A stretch of 64,000 nt of DNA from Gymnothorax reevesii (taxonomy: Eukaryota; Chordata; Actinopteri; Anguilliformes; Muraenidae), in contig CM056583.1 of NCBI GenBank assembly GCA_029721435.1, positions 51,873,620 through 51,937,619 of the forward strand. The letters run 5' to 3'. Under the pieces are notes generated by a model. It was given only the letters and a program-made list of their open reading frames with translations, was not told the origin of the DNA and did not search any database. The position numbers were made by a program, and so were the translations under genes. Every line of letters starts with the position of its first letter. The stretch's first letter is position 1. This document shows positions 36,261-47,996 of this stretch, piece by piece.

Positions 36261-36890
36261 TTAACCCCTTTGCGCAGAAGCCAAATCTGGCTTTTTAGGT
36301 GTTACCTGATTTAAGGCTTTATAATTTAAGATTGCAGCTTTACAGACAGGAAAACTTTGGCTCAATTGAGTCTAGACACTTGAAGCATTTAGACTCCCAT
36401 CAAATTATAGTTTATTTTTATGATTTTGTTGGAGAAAAGGGGCTGCAAACATAAAAAATCTTCATGAGAATTCACCATTAAAATAGAAAAAAAAAAATAA
36501 TGCTGACAATTGAAAAACTGCTGGGGCCTAAAACTATACATTTCTGGGATCATAAACTTCTTGACCACAAGTACAATTCATCTTTAACATTCCATTTTAG
36601 ATTACCCGCTTGCTATGAGACAAATTAGACAGCTATCCAGGTGTCTCTCCAAAGTCTGACATCCATAAACATTTTAAACTGTCAAATCATACATTAATCA
36701 TATATTTAACACAAATAAACTTTTGGGGCTTGAAATTCGGCATGAACTAATGATTTTCTGGTTGAGTTTTGCATGAATTAATCAATATCAGTGCAGTGGA
36801 ACATCATTGGTCACCAGTAACCTCTCAAAACATGCCTTTTCTCCATAATAAAGTTAACAATATTGTCCATTTCTCTTCGAAGTACCCCAA
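36261..36890. repeat. inverted right-end portion of the piggyBac-like family
   Basis: It begins TTAACCCCTTTGCGCAGAAG, the reverse complement of the right end at 12721-12742 and 38822-38848. It continues through the same internal blocks in reverse order (GAATTCACCATT, CATTTCTGGGATCATAAACT, CATGCCTTTTCTCC) until it abuts the TTAA at 36894. It is a partial or shorter copy lying head to head with copy 2. Confidence 0.7.
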
Positions 36891-36897
36891 GCATTAA

Positions 36898-38844
36898 CCC
36901 CTTTCTGCAGACGTAGACGCCCGCATCTATAGACCTGCAAATTGGAAAAACGCTGTTACTGTACTCGATCACTAAATGGCACCCCCGGATCAGTTATTGA
37001 ATGTTCACAAGCAAGCAGACCTCCAACGCTGTTCTGAATATGGGGAAGTTCACTCCACGCCCGGTTTTTCAAGAGCTGCATGAATTAAACTCCTCAGCTA
37101 AGCCTGATGTGCAAACTGGTCAGTATCCTTGCCTATAGTATCGATCCAGCAGTTTAAAAAAACGATATCTTGACACAGAAAAAATCGTTATCCTCTGTAG
37201 CAACCAGATAAGCCACAGTGAGCCAACAGTATTCCAAGTAATGGTTCAGAAAAATCAGTTTTCTGAGGCAAAAAAATCGACATGGTATTGATTCTCTCAC
37301 ATTCTACTGTTAATTACAGTCGTCACATACAAAAAAATTCGTAGTTCCCTACCGTGGATTTACGCGCAGATCCATTCATTGACAAATTCAGCGCTTCTTT
37401 ATATCCACCCGAGTACTGGCGTTGATAGCCAACCACTCAACCATACGCTCAAGCTCTTCTGCGTAATTGGATAGTTACACTTCATGCCCTGTGAAGCTAC
37501 CCTGGTAAAAATGTATTGATTGGCTCGTTTCTTATCCAATTCCCGAGTGTTTAAACATTTTAGAGTAAGTGAAACTAATTGATTGGACAAACAGAGAGCA
37601 TACAAACCTATGCGTATCAGCAGGCTCGGTTGTATCCTGTCTACGTTATGCACATTACGCGGTTAAAATAGACGCGATTTATAGAAAACGCGTTCGCAAA
37701 ACTGGCCTTGAAGTGTCCAGTTACATTTACAGGATTTAAATGAGATAAGGATATGGTCAATTGGAATTATTTAGAATGAAACAGGACCGGAGGGTTCCTG
37801 CTATTGGATCGGTCTCTGGCGAAGGGATTCATGAGAAAGGTGAGTCTGCTACTTTGTTATTTGTTGTTGTTGTTGTTGTTTTTGGAATGTATACGTACTC
37901 AACAAAGTCGAATGTCGAGGTTTTTTTCCTGTTTAAAACGCGAACTGCCCGTGCATTTGGATGGACCCCCTGGTACGTTCATTGCACGTTTCTTTTGAAT
38001 CCAGGGAGGCAATGGATTGTTCCCTGAAAGTGGAGTGTCTGTTCTGTTAAAATAAGGTATATTTCAGAATTCAGATATTACTGAGTTAGTGAGTTGCACT
38101 TGTTCCTTATAAGTAATGAAATGAGTTTGTGAGCTTAGAAGAGGGGACTGGTAGCTGCCATTACAGGGTGAACGTTCTAACCGTTTAATAAGAAGTTTAT
38201 TTAATGCGTGTTTGTGCTGGCTTGGGGCACTTTGAAGTAAAATGGCCAAAACTCTAAACTTTATTATGGAGAAAAGGCATATTTTGTGTTTGGAGTGGTT
38301 ACTGGTGACCATTGATATTCAACTGCACTGAGATTGATAAATTCATACTAAACTCAACCAGAAAATCATTTGTTCTTATTAAATTTCATGCCTTAAAAGT
38401 TTATTTGTGTTATATACATGATTTTTTTATGATTTGACAGGACTTCATTTTGAGACTTCGGGGAGACACTTGGGTAGCTGTATAATTTGGCTAAAAGCAT
38501 GTAGGTAATCTAGAATGTAATGTTGAAGATGAATTGTACTTGTGGTCAAGGAGTTTATGATCCCAGAAATGTATAGTTTTAAGCCCCAGCAGTTTTTCAA
38601 TCCTCAGAATTATTTTTTTTGCAATTTCAATGGTGAATTCTCATGAAGATTTTTTATGTTTGCAGCTCATTTTCTCTACCATAATCATGAAAATTAACTG
38701 AAATACTATGTAATTCTAAATGCTGTAAGTGTCTTTTCAGAATTGAGCCACATTTTTCCTCTTTATGAAGCTTAAATCTTGAATTATACAGCATTAAAGT
38801 GGGTAACCCAAAAATAGCCAAATTTGGCTTCTGCACAAAGGGGT
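36898..38844. mobile_element. nonautonomous piggyBac-like element, copy 2 (about 1.95 kb)
   Basis: TTAA lies at both boundaries (36894-36897 and 38845-38848). The ends are CCCCTTTCTGCAGACGTAGA (left) and TTGGCTTCTGCACAAAGGGG (right). Segment order and length match copy 1 (10766-12738), for example CTCCTCAGCTAAGCCTGATG at 37092. No transposase is visible. The middle (from 37735) includes a segment that is repeated in inverted form beyond its right end. Confidence 0.7.
37735..38118. repeat. left arm of a large imperfect inverted duplication
   Basis: The arm contains GAATGAAACAG at 37773, a GTTGTT run and the closing string CAGAATTCAGATATTACTGA. The partner arm on the other strand lies at 38938-39355. 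The plus strand carries MRKVSLLLCYLLLLLLFLEC (starting near 37831), a signal-peptide-like hydrophobic run. Confidence 0.75.
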
Positions 38845-38937
38845 TAAATGAAGTGCAGATTTAACAGCTATAACATTCACGCAAGACCAAACATGATATG
38901 AATAAAAAGCTAACCGCTCTCACATCCGAGCTCATAA

Positions 38938-39355
38938 CCTTACACCTTATAAGGGTGAAAACTCACTAACTCAGTAATATCTGAATTCTGAAATACACCT
39001 TATTTTAACAGAACAGAAATTTCACTTTCAGGAAAAAAATACAACGACATATGCCTCCATATTCATCAGAGTGGTGTAATGAACGTACCGAGGGATCTAC
39101 CGACCTGCGTGGGATGTATGCATTTGGAGAAACTAAAACCTCGGCATTCGATGTCTCTAAACGCGGTATAGATTCTACTGCAAAAAGCCAAATTAAGCAA
39201 AATGCAAACAGAGTAGAAGTATAACCTGTTTTCTTCATTGATGCCCTCCTCCAGAGACAGATGTATCGGGTAGAAGGAACGTTCCAGTTCTGTTTCATTC
39301 GGAATAATTCCCGTTGACCGCGTCCATACAACATTTAAGCGGCATGTTTATGTCT
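38938..39355. repeat. right arm of the large inverted duplication
   Basis: The reverse complement of this arm matches 37735-38118 over about 380 nt, with the outer parts more diverged than the inner part around AATATCTGAATTCTGAAATA. The minus strand has a 109-codon open frame (39334-39005) with MKKTGYTSTLFAFCLIWLF, again signal-peptide-like. No family was recognised. Confidence 0.75.
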
Positions 39356-40246
39356 TTTTCAGGATAAGTACGCCTGTTGATATAGCAAAAGTGTTGTATG
39401 ATTGACTGAATGTAAAAAACTGGATTTTCATGAGTAAGAATCTCGCCCAGGGATTGTAATGCTCAATATATAATCTTCAAAAATGTTATGGACGGTGAAA
39501 ACAAACAGCATTTGCCATTGAAGTTGAAACCATTTCACATTTTAGCATTATGCTCAATGGAATTAATGAACCAGATGTGAAACGACAAGGAATAGGAATA
39601 TAGTACAGAAATTGAAATAAAAAAGTGAAATTTCACCTCTAGATAAAGACCTTTACTAAGTGCTATCCTCCTTTTCCTGTTTTTGTTAATTTATTAAGGC
39701 ATAATCGCGAGCCAACTTGGGCAATCCTTATTAACCCTTGAAATGATTGCAGGCGAAACATGAAGTAACCCAGCATTGAAAGCATTTTATTTTTAGAACT
39801 GGCAGTAAAACTGGTTCGACTGAAAACGGATTTCTTCAAACAGCAGTGGCTACTTTTTCTGTTGTCCACTAAAGTGACAATTCAGTTGGTGTTTTGAAGT
39901 TAATGTCATTTCGTTAGCCTCATAGCATAATTGCCCAAGTCATATTTTTGCAAAATTGAAAAAAAAAAGTTTTTTCCTTTTTTCTCATAACCTCAAAAAT
40001 AGTGATATTTTTTGTCAAATTGCAATCCGTATATTTGTAGATTATCTAATAGATTATTTGTTTGTTTATGAAGGAATGTTAACAAATTTCGACTTGCCTG
40101 GCTTTTTCCGGCTTTTTGCCTTTGTTCTCCTCCATTTGCTTTTATCACTGAATATGTGTATACTGTACTTGTGTGTGAGTTTGTGTGGGTCTGTGTTTGC
40201 ATTGTATTCTCTCCTTATCACACCATGGTTTCATTTTCCCCATCAG

Positions 40247-40344
40247 GTGTGAACAAGTTCACAAAGAAGCTACGTGACCCATACATCATCGATAACAACG
40301 AGCTGCTGGACTTCCTCTCCCGGGTTCCGTCGGATGTGCAAGTG
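40247..40344 (+). CDS. mctp1: mctp1 exon: conserved C-terminal cytosolic tail
   Basis: The exon is 98 nt with acceptor CATCAG and donor GTACGT. The first two bases complete a Gly codon and the exon ends in phase 0. It encodes [20 protein letters not shown] and then [12 protein letters not shown], nearly invariant among vertebrate MCTP1 and MCTP2. The next exon supplies VQYQELK. Confidence 0.96.
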
Positions 40345-43300
40345 GTACGTGCGCCGGCGATACTGACCTCCAGGCACCCACACACACACACGATGGTGGG
40401 ACACCCGCCTTGAGCATCTCGCTTTGTGAAGCTCTGACTGCTGTGGAAAACATTCATGACATGTGGAAAGTAGATAAAAGCCTGTGACTGTTCAGGTCTG
40501 GTACACTCTGTTTGTTCGGCGATATTGAATGAAGCTGGCGTGACCTTTTTGCTTCCTTTTTGAGCCCTTACAGTGCAGCTGGGTTGGTGCTGTGTGACTT
40601 GCTTGAACCAGGGGACAGTGCTCATTGCCGGATAAAGGCTGTCCCCTGTTCGCCTTTGATCAGCAGCTGCTAGTGGTGCTTTGATCTTAACAAGGCCGTA
40701 ATCCTTGCCCCACAGTGGCTAACTCATCTCTTTCTCTCTCTCTTACACTCTCTCTCTCTCTCTTGCTCGCTCTATGCATTATAGCAGTAGATTGTGCATC
40801 CAGCCAAATAAATAAGGTGACCCTGTCGGCTGGGGTGGGTGCTACAGTGTCAGCAGGTAGATAGGCTATGGGAGGCTCTAATGAGTGCTCGTCACCGATA
40901 ATTAGCACCAGGTTCAGAGACAGCTTCCGTGGTTATGGCGAGTTGGTCAGGGGAAGGGATGCGCGCCCCTCTTTCTGGTTTGTTGTTAAAGCCCCAGGAA
41001 GCTCATCACAGGTGAGAAAACAAAAGTGTGTTTGAGGGATGAACCAGGTGCCTGCGTCCTTTGTGCCTCCTGGCCCTGGGTGGGCTCCACCGGAGATAAA
41101 CAATGTGATATGTCAACCAGCACAGCGCCCCACGCTGCCCCCTGACACCACCTCGTGCTCCAGTCAAAGGGAGCAGGGGGCCTCTTTAGAGGGCTTTAGA
41201 TGTTTTAGTGCTGTTTTATGAGCTTCCCTGATCCGCGCTCGGTCATGCACTTGTGCCTGAAACAACTGTAAAAACCCTCTTTCTGATTATTATGTCTTTC
41301 TCCCTCATGACCTGGAGACGGGCTATCAGATTTATTTTTCTTTCCTCATTATCATGAATGAATAAATAACGTTAATTTAAAAGCTTTGGTAAATATTAAG
41401 GTGGAATAATGCAAAAACTACCTTGAACAACACTGAGGAGATTATGAGAACCCATAAGTAAAAACATCAATAAATGACTGTAAATTCAACAAGTATTTTT
41501 TTTTTTCTGAATTTCACTTGTTATTTAAGTGTACTTCACCACCTGATATGTTAACCATCAGAAGGCTCAACGCACGTCAGCTCGGATGAACAAAGAGAGA
41601 ATATTGTTTTGCTGTTTGATGATTCGATTGCCAGTTGAGAACTTAGCCTGGACTTCAGGCGTATTCTTTGTGACAATTCTAATAGGATTGTGTTACAACC
41701 ACAGCGAATCAGAACCTTAGTCAAATATGTCATGTGACAGATAGCTCCCCCAGCACTGTATGGTCTTTGCCCGGGCATTATTTGATGATTGTCCTACACT
41801 GCCTCATTAACAGCCCTCGCACTAGCAATTTGATTTACTCAGGAGGTGCCTCCTCCATGTATTAATGAAACCCACCACTGCTTGGCCTCAGGTGTTAAGA
41901 AAGGGCAAGTTGCTCAGTGGTGTGGCTGCTGTCATATTTTTAGAGCTTTTGTTAGGATGTATTTGCATTTTTTGTGAAATAAGTATTCAAAAGTGTGCAC
42001 TTAGTCAATATCACAATGTACATTTTCATTCACCGTTAGATTTTAGACCTGAAAATTATTAGTGATTCCAAATAGATGATCCTGAAGAACGTCTTCATGA
42101 AAATTTGCCTGGAGTTGCAGTTGGCTTCATTTTTAAGAGAGGAGCTTTCTGATTTGAATTTACTATACTGATATGTATAGTATCTGCATTATCTTCTTTT
42201 TCTCAGAAATAAATTAGTCAGAAGTGATGAAATGATCATTTAATTTTGATGTGTTGTATGTAAGCTGTCTAAGCTAGAAAATAAAATCATCTTTTTGGTG
42301 TAAGAAAAGATATTTGCAATAAATCTGAATAAATTTGGTTCCAGTTTTTGTTGCTTGGATGCGCACGTGAGAAAAATATCCACATAGCAGTGAAATCAAT
42401 GGTGTTTCATAGTGCATTAATGCCAGTATGTTACAAGAACTGTAATATTTTTACATTTACAGTGTTTACTCCCTGATTCATAAGCTGGTGCCGTGCTGTG
42501 TAATCTATGACATATTTTAGATTTTTATATCTTAGACAGCAACTTTTGAGCTCAGTCTTGCTATTTTGGTTCCTACAATGTTCAGTTTATTGCATCCTTA
42601 AATCTAGTGGATGAACTATTCTTAACCATCATGTGACTTTAAAGCCGTGGCCTGATATTACATGTATGACTTGCCTGTATCAGCTTTATTGAGCTCTGAC
42701 AGAAAGCCAAGTGCTGCCTTCCTGAATACATTTTATTTCAGCGCCTGTTTTTCACCTTCAGATGAAAACACCCTATGATTCCACTAAGCTGACCTTTACA
42801 AAACTGTGCAAAACTGTTGACAAGTCAGCAAGTCTGATAAGATTAAAGGTTGTTTCATGGGCAATAAATGCAGCTGAATGTGCCACGCTGAATGCAAATG
42901 AGAGGATTTTAGAGAACACAAGTGGCTAATAACCAGCGATGTATACAAAGGTTACTGGGTCATATTGAAAACAGGATACTTACAGTGTGAATTCGTAAAA
43001 AAAAGGCGAGAACGGAAAAGGTCATATCGTTATTTAATGTTGCTAAAGATGTGCAGGAAAGCTGCCATTGCTGACACCAAAGATGCTGGTTGGAATATTA
43101 AAGAAGTGTTTTAAGGATTAAATAAAGTTGAAGCAGTCATAAGACCAGGCATTGCAGAGTTTTAAGGTCACTTCCTGCCTGCCATCATTCTGTAGATGGA
43201 AGCCTGCCACTTGGCTCAGCTCACGCAGATAGGGCAGAGCCGGGCAAACATTTGACCGAAAACATGAATCGTGTGATGGAATTTTTTATCAGTGCCAAGG

Positions 43301-44451
43301 TAATGTGGAGCTGGATGATATGGACTCTGCAGACAATTTACCCTTCTGGCATAACCCTTTTGATTGCTTCCTTGGGGCTCATGACTACCCAAACAATTCA
43401 AAGTTGGAGTAAGCGGTCAGTATTTTTATATGGATATGCAATTTAGCTTGGGGATGATGCTTTTTAACTATTATTTTGTGAAGAAAAATGACCATAAAAA
43501 TATTGAGCTGAGTCCTGCCCTCCTACCAGATGTTCACTGATTGGCCTACTGTATTCCTTTTTCGGTGATGTATTATCACTAATATTACTTGTGTACTTTT
43601 CGCTCATGGCGAGATTGTATTGCAACTCTACCTTCCTATTGACTGAGTGCTTGAGCTGGAATGGAGTGCTTGGCAGGAATGAGAGTGGGGGTTGGTGGGG
43701 CAGACTAAAATTTGACCCAGCGTAATTATGCATGGTCTGCTATTGTCCTTTTAATTCAGATAATAAGAGCCAGTACATCTGCAGATTCAGTTTGTGTGTA
43801 CAGATGGCCCTATATAAAATTTCCACTGTGTTCCTGCTTCAGTGTCTGTTTGGGTTGGCAGGACTATAAAAAAAACCAGCGCAAAAAAACAAGAACATCG
43901 TCATCGCCTGCGGTTCCGCTCACTCACTCGCTCTTTTCACCCTTTTACTGCAGCCTTACTGTTCTGCGCTTTAAAATGCGCAGTAGGCTCCATAATATTT
44001 GGGACAAAGATGTATTGCTTTTTGATTTCTTTTCTCTGCAGTCCACCATTTTAGTCTCTTGTTCATGCAATGCTAGCGCGAGAACCAGCACAGGCACTAG
44101 CTTACGTGGTGCAGACCTCTTGGTCGCCTGCTGATAAACCCGATGTGAGACCAATACTGTACTGCCTGGGTCACGGCTACTGGAAGCCTGCTTTGGTCTG
44201 GGAGAAGCAGTCGTGCTGTGTGAAGGGTCGACTCCGGCCACCACTCCTGTCCCGTCACACCCTACTGGCTGGAGCGTCCCGTGGAGTTTCCCATGCACTC
44301 GTGCGGGGATCTGTTTGTCTAAACCCCTGTCACAGCTGCACTTCCCAAAAAACAGCTGGAGGGAGAGATGGCCCATTCCCATGCTGTCCCAGCATCCTTT
44401 GCTTTCCTCAGCTGACCCGCAGGCCCTCCGGGTGTCTGTGTGTTTTAACAG
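40345..44451 (+). other. mctp1: mctp1 last intron (4.1 kb)
   Basis: The donor is GTACGT and the acceptor a TTTTAACAG at 44443-44451. Apart from a CT-rich microsatellite near 40727-40765 and a CA stretch at 40379-40391 I see no repeat family and no further exon in it. Several open frames (for example 43945-44498 on either strand) have no recognisable similarity. Confidence 0.8.
40727..40765. repeat. interrupted (CT)n microsatellite
   Basis: Runs of CT/TC dinucleotides, interrupted by TTACA. Confidence 0.85.
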
Positions 44452-44523
44452 GTGCAGTATCAAGAGCTGAAACTGGATCCCGGCTCCAGCCCCAATAAGA
44501 GAAAGAGAAATAACCCGGGGTAG
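44452..44523 (+). CDS. mctp1: mctp1 last coding exon and stop codon
   Basis: The acceptor AACAG ends at 44451. The coding part reads VQYQELKLDPGSSPNKRKRN then NPG and TAG (44521-44523). The short basic tail with a VQYQELK start and a KRK(K/R)NN(L/P)G ending is that of MCTP1; the MCTP2 tail, as I recall it, differs here, so this exon decides the paralogue. Fish may have two mctp1 copies, which I cannot tell apart. The exon continues into the 3' UTR. Confidence 0.93.
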   Translation: MQYQELKLDPGSSPNKRKRNNPG

Positions 44524-45310
44524 TGTGGAGCCTCGCCGACCCCTCCATACTTCTCCTGATCTGGATCAGCTCCACTCTCATACTTCTTCTTCCCTCAGAA
44601 GTTCTTCCTTTGTAAACAGTGTACATGCTATTTGTAATTGTAATTAACTGTGTATACGATGATGGCTCATTATTTTTACTTTGTGACATTTTATTTCATT
44701 TTTGAAGTTGACCATTTTATGTGGAGAACAATGGGACCAACATGGCAGCAGAGCCTTGGAGTTAGAGGAGTCAGTTCAGTTATGATTTATTTACTTTGTT
44801 TTTAGCACACGCACACACACCCATACACAAACCACACGCATGCACGCACACACGCCCCTATGCATGCACACACACGCATGCACTCACATTCTCTCACATA
44901 GGTGGGTGCACACGCTCTTTGAGAAACTGAGGCACATATGTGCAGACACATGCATTTATGGAAAAACGTTATTTAAATGTTCTCCCCACATCTTCGCTCT
45001 CTCTTAACACTTCAGGTATTTCACCAAAGGTCGGCTGCTTTGTGCTCCGTGTCGCCTGTCCATGCACGAGGTCACAGACTGTCTGTCGTAGATCCCTGAG
45101 GCTTCCTGCTAACATTTGTTTACCTTCACAAACAGTGTAGGTCTCGAATGTTTATTCAAATGCAACCCTTTCCCCTCTCTGGCACCCCAAAGGAAACACA
45201 TAATCAAGGACTTTCACCCTGTTAGTTTGCGTTTTTTATTTTTCTCCAGGGGACATCTCTGAATCTTAATGTGTGTACTGGACTGAATGTATAATAAATG
45301 TGTATTATTT
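44524..45310 (+). other. mctp1: mctp1 3' UTR (probable)
   Basis: Noncoding sequence runs from the stop to a good AATAAA at 45293-45298, giving a UTR of about 0.8 kb. It contains a CA-rich simple repeat at about 44805-44885. Another AATAAA near 45864 could extend it. Exact cleavage site unknown. Confidence 0.6.
44805..44885. repeat. CA-rich simple repeat in the 3' UTR
   Basis: Imperfect CACACA and CACGCA/CATGCA runs. Confidence 0.85.
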
Positions 45311-45954
45311 TAGTACATATTTGACAGGTATTGCGCGAATTGTATTGCATCCAAATTGTCTTGTTTTTTCTTGTCTTTTTTTCAATGTAATGTACGTGAT
45401 GTGTTTGCTAGCAAAGCACTGGAATGAAGCTTTTATGACAATTTATGTCAAGGATATGTGAAGATAAAAAACTGCAACTTTTTAAATCTTTGTTTACTGT
45501 TGAGCCTCCTTTATTTTTTTCCGTTTCACATTATGTATATTACTCATTTCTGTACTTTTTTAAGTAAATGAAGGTTGTTTGTCTATGACTCAGTACAAAT
45601 GAGTTAATTTCTCTGGGGCTCTGAAAATATTTGCCTTTATGGATCAACTGCAACGTAGATCAAAAGCATAGCCACTGAGTCTCAGCCTTGCCTGTGATGT
45701 CAATATCATGTGTTGAAACTCTGGCTGATGGCTGCAAAGATGTGCTGTGGGTGGTTTTCTACTGAGTAGCGAAGAATCAGTATCCATATTGTTATCAGTA
45801 CATGTGATGCTATGATATATGACAATATATGCACGCGTGTTAATGAAAATTATTGAGAAAAAAGAATAAATATTTTTTATATATAATCTTTGATGATTCT
45901 TGATAGATTATGTGATATATGTTTTCAGTGAAAATAGATATTAATGATTGAATG
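45311..45954. other. intergenic sequence downstream of mctp1
   Basis: AT-rich, with a second AATAAA near 45864 and no coding frame of note. I see nothing else here. Confidence 0.7.
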
Positions 45955-46111
45955 TACTCTCAGTGATCACTTTAATGGGTACAGTTGTATAGCTGCTTAT
46001 GAATGTAAATATTTTATCAGCCAATCATGAGGCAGCAACTGAGTGCATAAAAGCTTGCAGGCATGGTTGAGAGGTTCATTGGTAGTTCTAACATTACAAC
46101 TGGCAAGAAAT

Positions 46112-46480
46112 TAGACCTACAACCCCTTTCCAAAAAATTTGGGACACTATAAAATATAAATTAAAAATAGTATATGTGCCAATTTTGGTGTTTGGCATTC
46201 CCTGAAAAAGACCTCCAGATAACAGTATATGTTGCTCCAAAACCTTTGTATATCGTTCAGCGTTAATGATGCCTTCACAGATGTGCAAGTTACTCATGCT
46301 ATGTGCACTAAAGCGCCCCTTTACTATCGTGGAAGCTGGCTCTTGACCTGTTTGCTGATGATGACCCTGATGGTCCCTCTCCTCTTTAGCCTGGAGGGCA
46401 CAGCATCCATGATTTCCAAAAATAATTTCACATTTTGATTAGTCAGACCACTAGACAGTTTTCCACTTCACGTCAGTTGA
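46112..46480 (-). pseudogene. fragment of a second Tc1-like transposon (element B)
   Basis: It starts at TACAACCCCTTTCC followed by AAAAAATTTGGGACAC, a common fish Tc1-type end. The minus strand encodes NLHICEGIINAERYTKVLEQ and then HILLSGGLFQGMP, matching the transposase region before the second catalytic Asp. It probably inserted into element A next to 46110. The rest of the element is missing. Confidence 0.75.
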
Positions 46481-47423
46481 TCTTAAAGGGACTATGTCAG
46501 CTGGTCCACATGCGTAGTAGAGTCCAGTCAAGAAACACTGTCATACATGCAGTGCGATATCAAGGGAGCAGAAATACAAACCCCAGGCTTATTAGTGGGT
46601 GTGTAAAGCGTTCCTTCATCGCTGTTTTAAATACGGAAGATGGCCTCCAAATGCGAAATTGCTAGAGTAACCGCGTTTATCTTTGTCAAAACCCACATAG
46701 GATAAATTAAACTATCCATCCATATTTCTCTTGGCAAAAACACATTGAAGGTGCAAAGTAAGGTAAACCAGTCACTTCGTGGTGGAGTTTCAATCTGTTT
46801 GCATCGCATGCATCCTTGAGAAGTTTGGGGAAATTTTTATAAACTGTCTTTAATGTTCACAGAACCTGTTTGTAGCAACATTTTGTCTGACATGCAGCTG
46901 TCGTCGATCCTTTTGCGACAGCTTTCAGTTCGACGGCTGCCATGGGACGATATAACAATCAACGTAGGCTAACTTATGCCTAGGTACCAGTAGGGAAAAA
47001 TCATTGGCGAAGTGGAAATAGACAAATTTTCTCCCGGTGCTCCCGATGTTTTTGCTAAAAAAACGGAGTAGTCCCAATAGTCCAAAACTCTCCTTTTGTG
47101 TGGTAAGAACAATTGGCAGCTGGTTACATCATGTATAATAGGCCTTTTCGTTCATTACCTCAGCTGGAGTGGAAGTAATGCCCATGTCGTTTTCATCATT
47201 ATTCCGACGTGGGAGTTAATGCATGTTAAAGGTTGCATAACCTTACATTCATAAAAGCCAGAGCATGTGGAAGATTGGCCTTTCCATGACTGACGTCCTA
47301 CCATTATAGATCACAGCGAATCTCGCTCAAGAGTTTGCTTGCTTTGCTTTCTTAAAGGGAGTTTCTATATTGTGGGTGACGTTCACCTCATCAAAACAAT
47401 TCAGGACAACATAATATCTCAGT
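46481..47423. other. unclassified repeat-like sequence upstream of the 47424 frame
   Basis: No host gene is visible. A frame at 47339-47551 overlaps the start of the 47424 frame in another phase (including FLKGSFYIVGDVHLIKTIQD) and may be its upstream part after a frameshift. Confidence 0.4.
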
Positions 47424-47996
47424 ATGACGTACATGACTGCCATTTTACAACATCACTTGATGAACAAGCTGTTTGTGGAACTGGAAACAAGATACCCAGA
47501 AGCAATCCAGTGGCCAAGGAAGCTACATCTGGTGAAGGAAGAATATCATAAACAGTTTGAGGGAAACAAATGCTTCACCTTACTATGCAGAACTGATGTC
47601 TTAGTCCAGCTCATAAATTCAACGACGAAAACACCAGCAAGCCATCCAGCCACACCCTTCAGAAATACATTTGCAGCAATGGGAAAGATGGTCACTTCCT
47701 GCTTCAGACAAAGCCTAAACAATGGATGGGAAGACCATGTTGCAGACTTCTGTGAGGCCTTTGCGAAACTTGGCATCTCGATCACACCCAAATTCCACAT
47801 CATCAGAGACCATTTGAGTGAGTTCTGTAAGTGCCATGGTTGTGGATTGGCTAGATATTCTGAGCAAGCTTTTGAAGCAGTTCATGCTGACTTCTCAACA
47901 TTTTGGGAGAGGCATCAGATAAAGGATAGCAGGAACAAACTATTTGGTTTGCGCTTAAAGCAAGCTGTCAAAGGGTACAATAGCCCCCATGTCTAA
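47424..47996 (+). CDS. 190-codon open frame, unrecognised, probably transposon-derived
   Basis: An uninterrupted frame from ATG to TAA. Visible features are a KFHIIRDHLSEFCKCHGCG stretch with spaced His/Cys, a LARYSEQAFEAVHADFSTFW stretch, and ERHQIKD...LKQAVKGYNSPHV at the end. The YSEQ-x2-E-x2-H-x-DF ... W-x-R ... AV-x2-YN order resembles a protein family recurrent in repeat-rich animal genomes that I associate with mobile elements but cannot name. There is no signal peptide, membrane span or intron. It sits inside a nest of transposons, so a host gene is unlikely. The true start may be upstream in another phase. Confidence 0.45.
   Translation: MTYMTAILQHHLMNKLFVELETRYPEAIQWPRKLHLVKEEYHKQFEGNKCFTLLCRTDVLVQLINSTTKTPASHPATPFRNTFAAMGKMVTSCFRQSLNNGWEDHVADFCEAFAKLGISITPKFHIIRDHLSEFCKCHGCGLARYSEQAFEAVHADFSTFWERHQIKDSRNKLFGLRLKQAVKGYNSPHV

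Larger units (their letters stand above)
36079..40246 (+). other. mctp1: mctp1 intron (4.2 kb)
   Basis: GT-AG intron dominated by TTAA-flanked repeats (36261-38848) and an inverted duplication (37735/38938). The parts 36080-36255 and 39360-40240 show no exon or recognised repeat. Confidence 0.85.

Noticed and set aside
40218..40625. 135-codon minus-strand frame
   Set aside because: It lies antisense to the conserved mctp1 exon at 40247-40344, with no similarity of its own.
43945..44463. 172-codon minus-strand frame and an overlapping 142-codon plus-strand frame at 44070-44498
   Set aside because: They overlap the last mctp1 acceptor and exon in other phases and have no recognisable motifs. 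The mctp1 exon explains the region.
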